NCBI GenBank assembly: GCA_946545145.1
Contig: CAMNNG010000084.1
Location: forward strand, 1 to 5,435
Source of the DNA: an uncultured Bacillota bacterium
GTDB lineage: Bacteria > Bacillota > Clostridia > Peptostreptococcales > Anaerovoracaceae
Length of the DNA stretch: 5,435 bases
Reading direction: 5' to 3'
The notes beneath the pieces were generated by a model. The model had not been told where the DNA came from. It made no database searches and saw nothing but the letters and a program-made list of their open reading frames with translations. Position 1 is the first letter of the stretch; the number at the start of each line of letters is the position of its first letter. A program made the position numbers and the translations under genes. Of the stretch, positions 5,372-5,435 are shown one piece after another.

Positions 5372-5413
5372 AAACGGAAAGACCGTTCCATCAGGAACGG
5401 CCTTTCTGTTTTT
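5372..5413 (+). terminator. Intrinsic terminator of the glycolytic cluster
   Basis: The segment 5374-5389 pairs with 5394-5409. The core CCGTTCC/GGAACGG has 7 pairs and a tight ATCA loop (5390-5393), and the lower stem extends it past one A-C mismatch. Five Ts (5409-5413) follow. It lies 71 bases after the eno stop. No gene is visible after it, to the end of the window. Confidence 0.9.
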
Positions 5414-5435
5414 AACTATCCCATATATTCTTTTG

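Overview
The window carries five protein genes, all on the plus strand. They are trmL, for a tRNA wobble-nucleotide 2'-O-methyltransferase, then the lower-glycolysis genes gapA, pgk, tpiA and eno. Strong Shine-Dalgarno sites, canonical intrinsic terminators, the gap-pgk-tpi-eno order and protein sequences with a clostridial look suggest a moderate-GC Firmicute, probably an anaerobic member of the Clostridia. The genus cannot be fixed from the sequence alone.

Layout. trmL (15-494) opens the window, and its own upstream neighbours are not visible. A 324-base intergenic region follows. It holds a near-consensus sigma-70-type promoter (557-585) with an inverted repeat filling its spacer, a leader of about 227 nt containing a terminator-like hairpin with an 8-T tract (656-718), and the gapA ribosome binding site. 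gapA (819-1832) is closed by a strong intrinsic terminator (1856-1896). Only 52 bases separate that T-tract from the pgk start, and they contain a further small hairpin but no convincing promoter. pgk (1949-3133) and tpiA (3154-3903) are 20 bases apart. A 98-base spacer without a terminator leads to eno (4002-5300), and an intrinsic terminator (5372-5413) closes the cluster.

Function. GapA oxidises and phosphorylates glyceraldehyde-3-phosphate, Pgk makes ATP from the 1,3-bisphosphoglycerate, TpiA supplies glyceraldehyde-3-phosphate from dihydroxyacetone phosphate, and enolase makes phosphoenolpyruvate. Phosphoglycerate mutase, often encoded between tpiA and eno in Firmicutes, is absent. So is a CggR-type regulator upstream of gapA.

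Most of the window is conventional central metabolism. Two points deserve attention. First, the gapA leader looks like an attenuation system: terminator, a possible competing antiterminator pairing, a possible short leader ORF, and an operator-like dyad in the promoter. Second, GapA has basic residues or serine where NAD-specific GAPDHs have Asp, Gly and Leu/Gly-Pro, which suggests use of NADP. I found no mobile element, CRISPR array, tRNA or rRNA.
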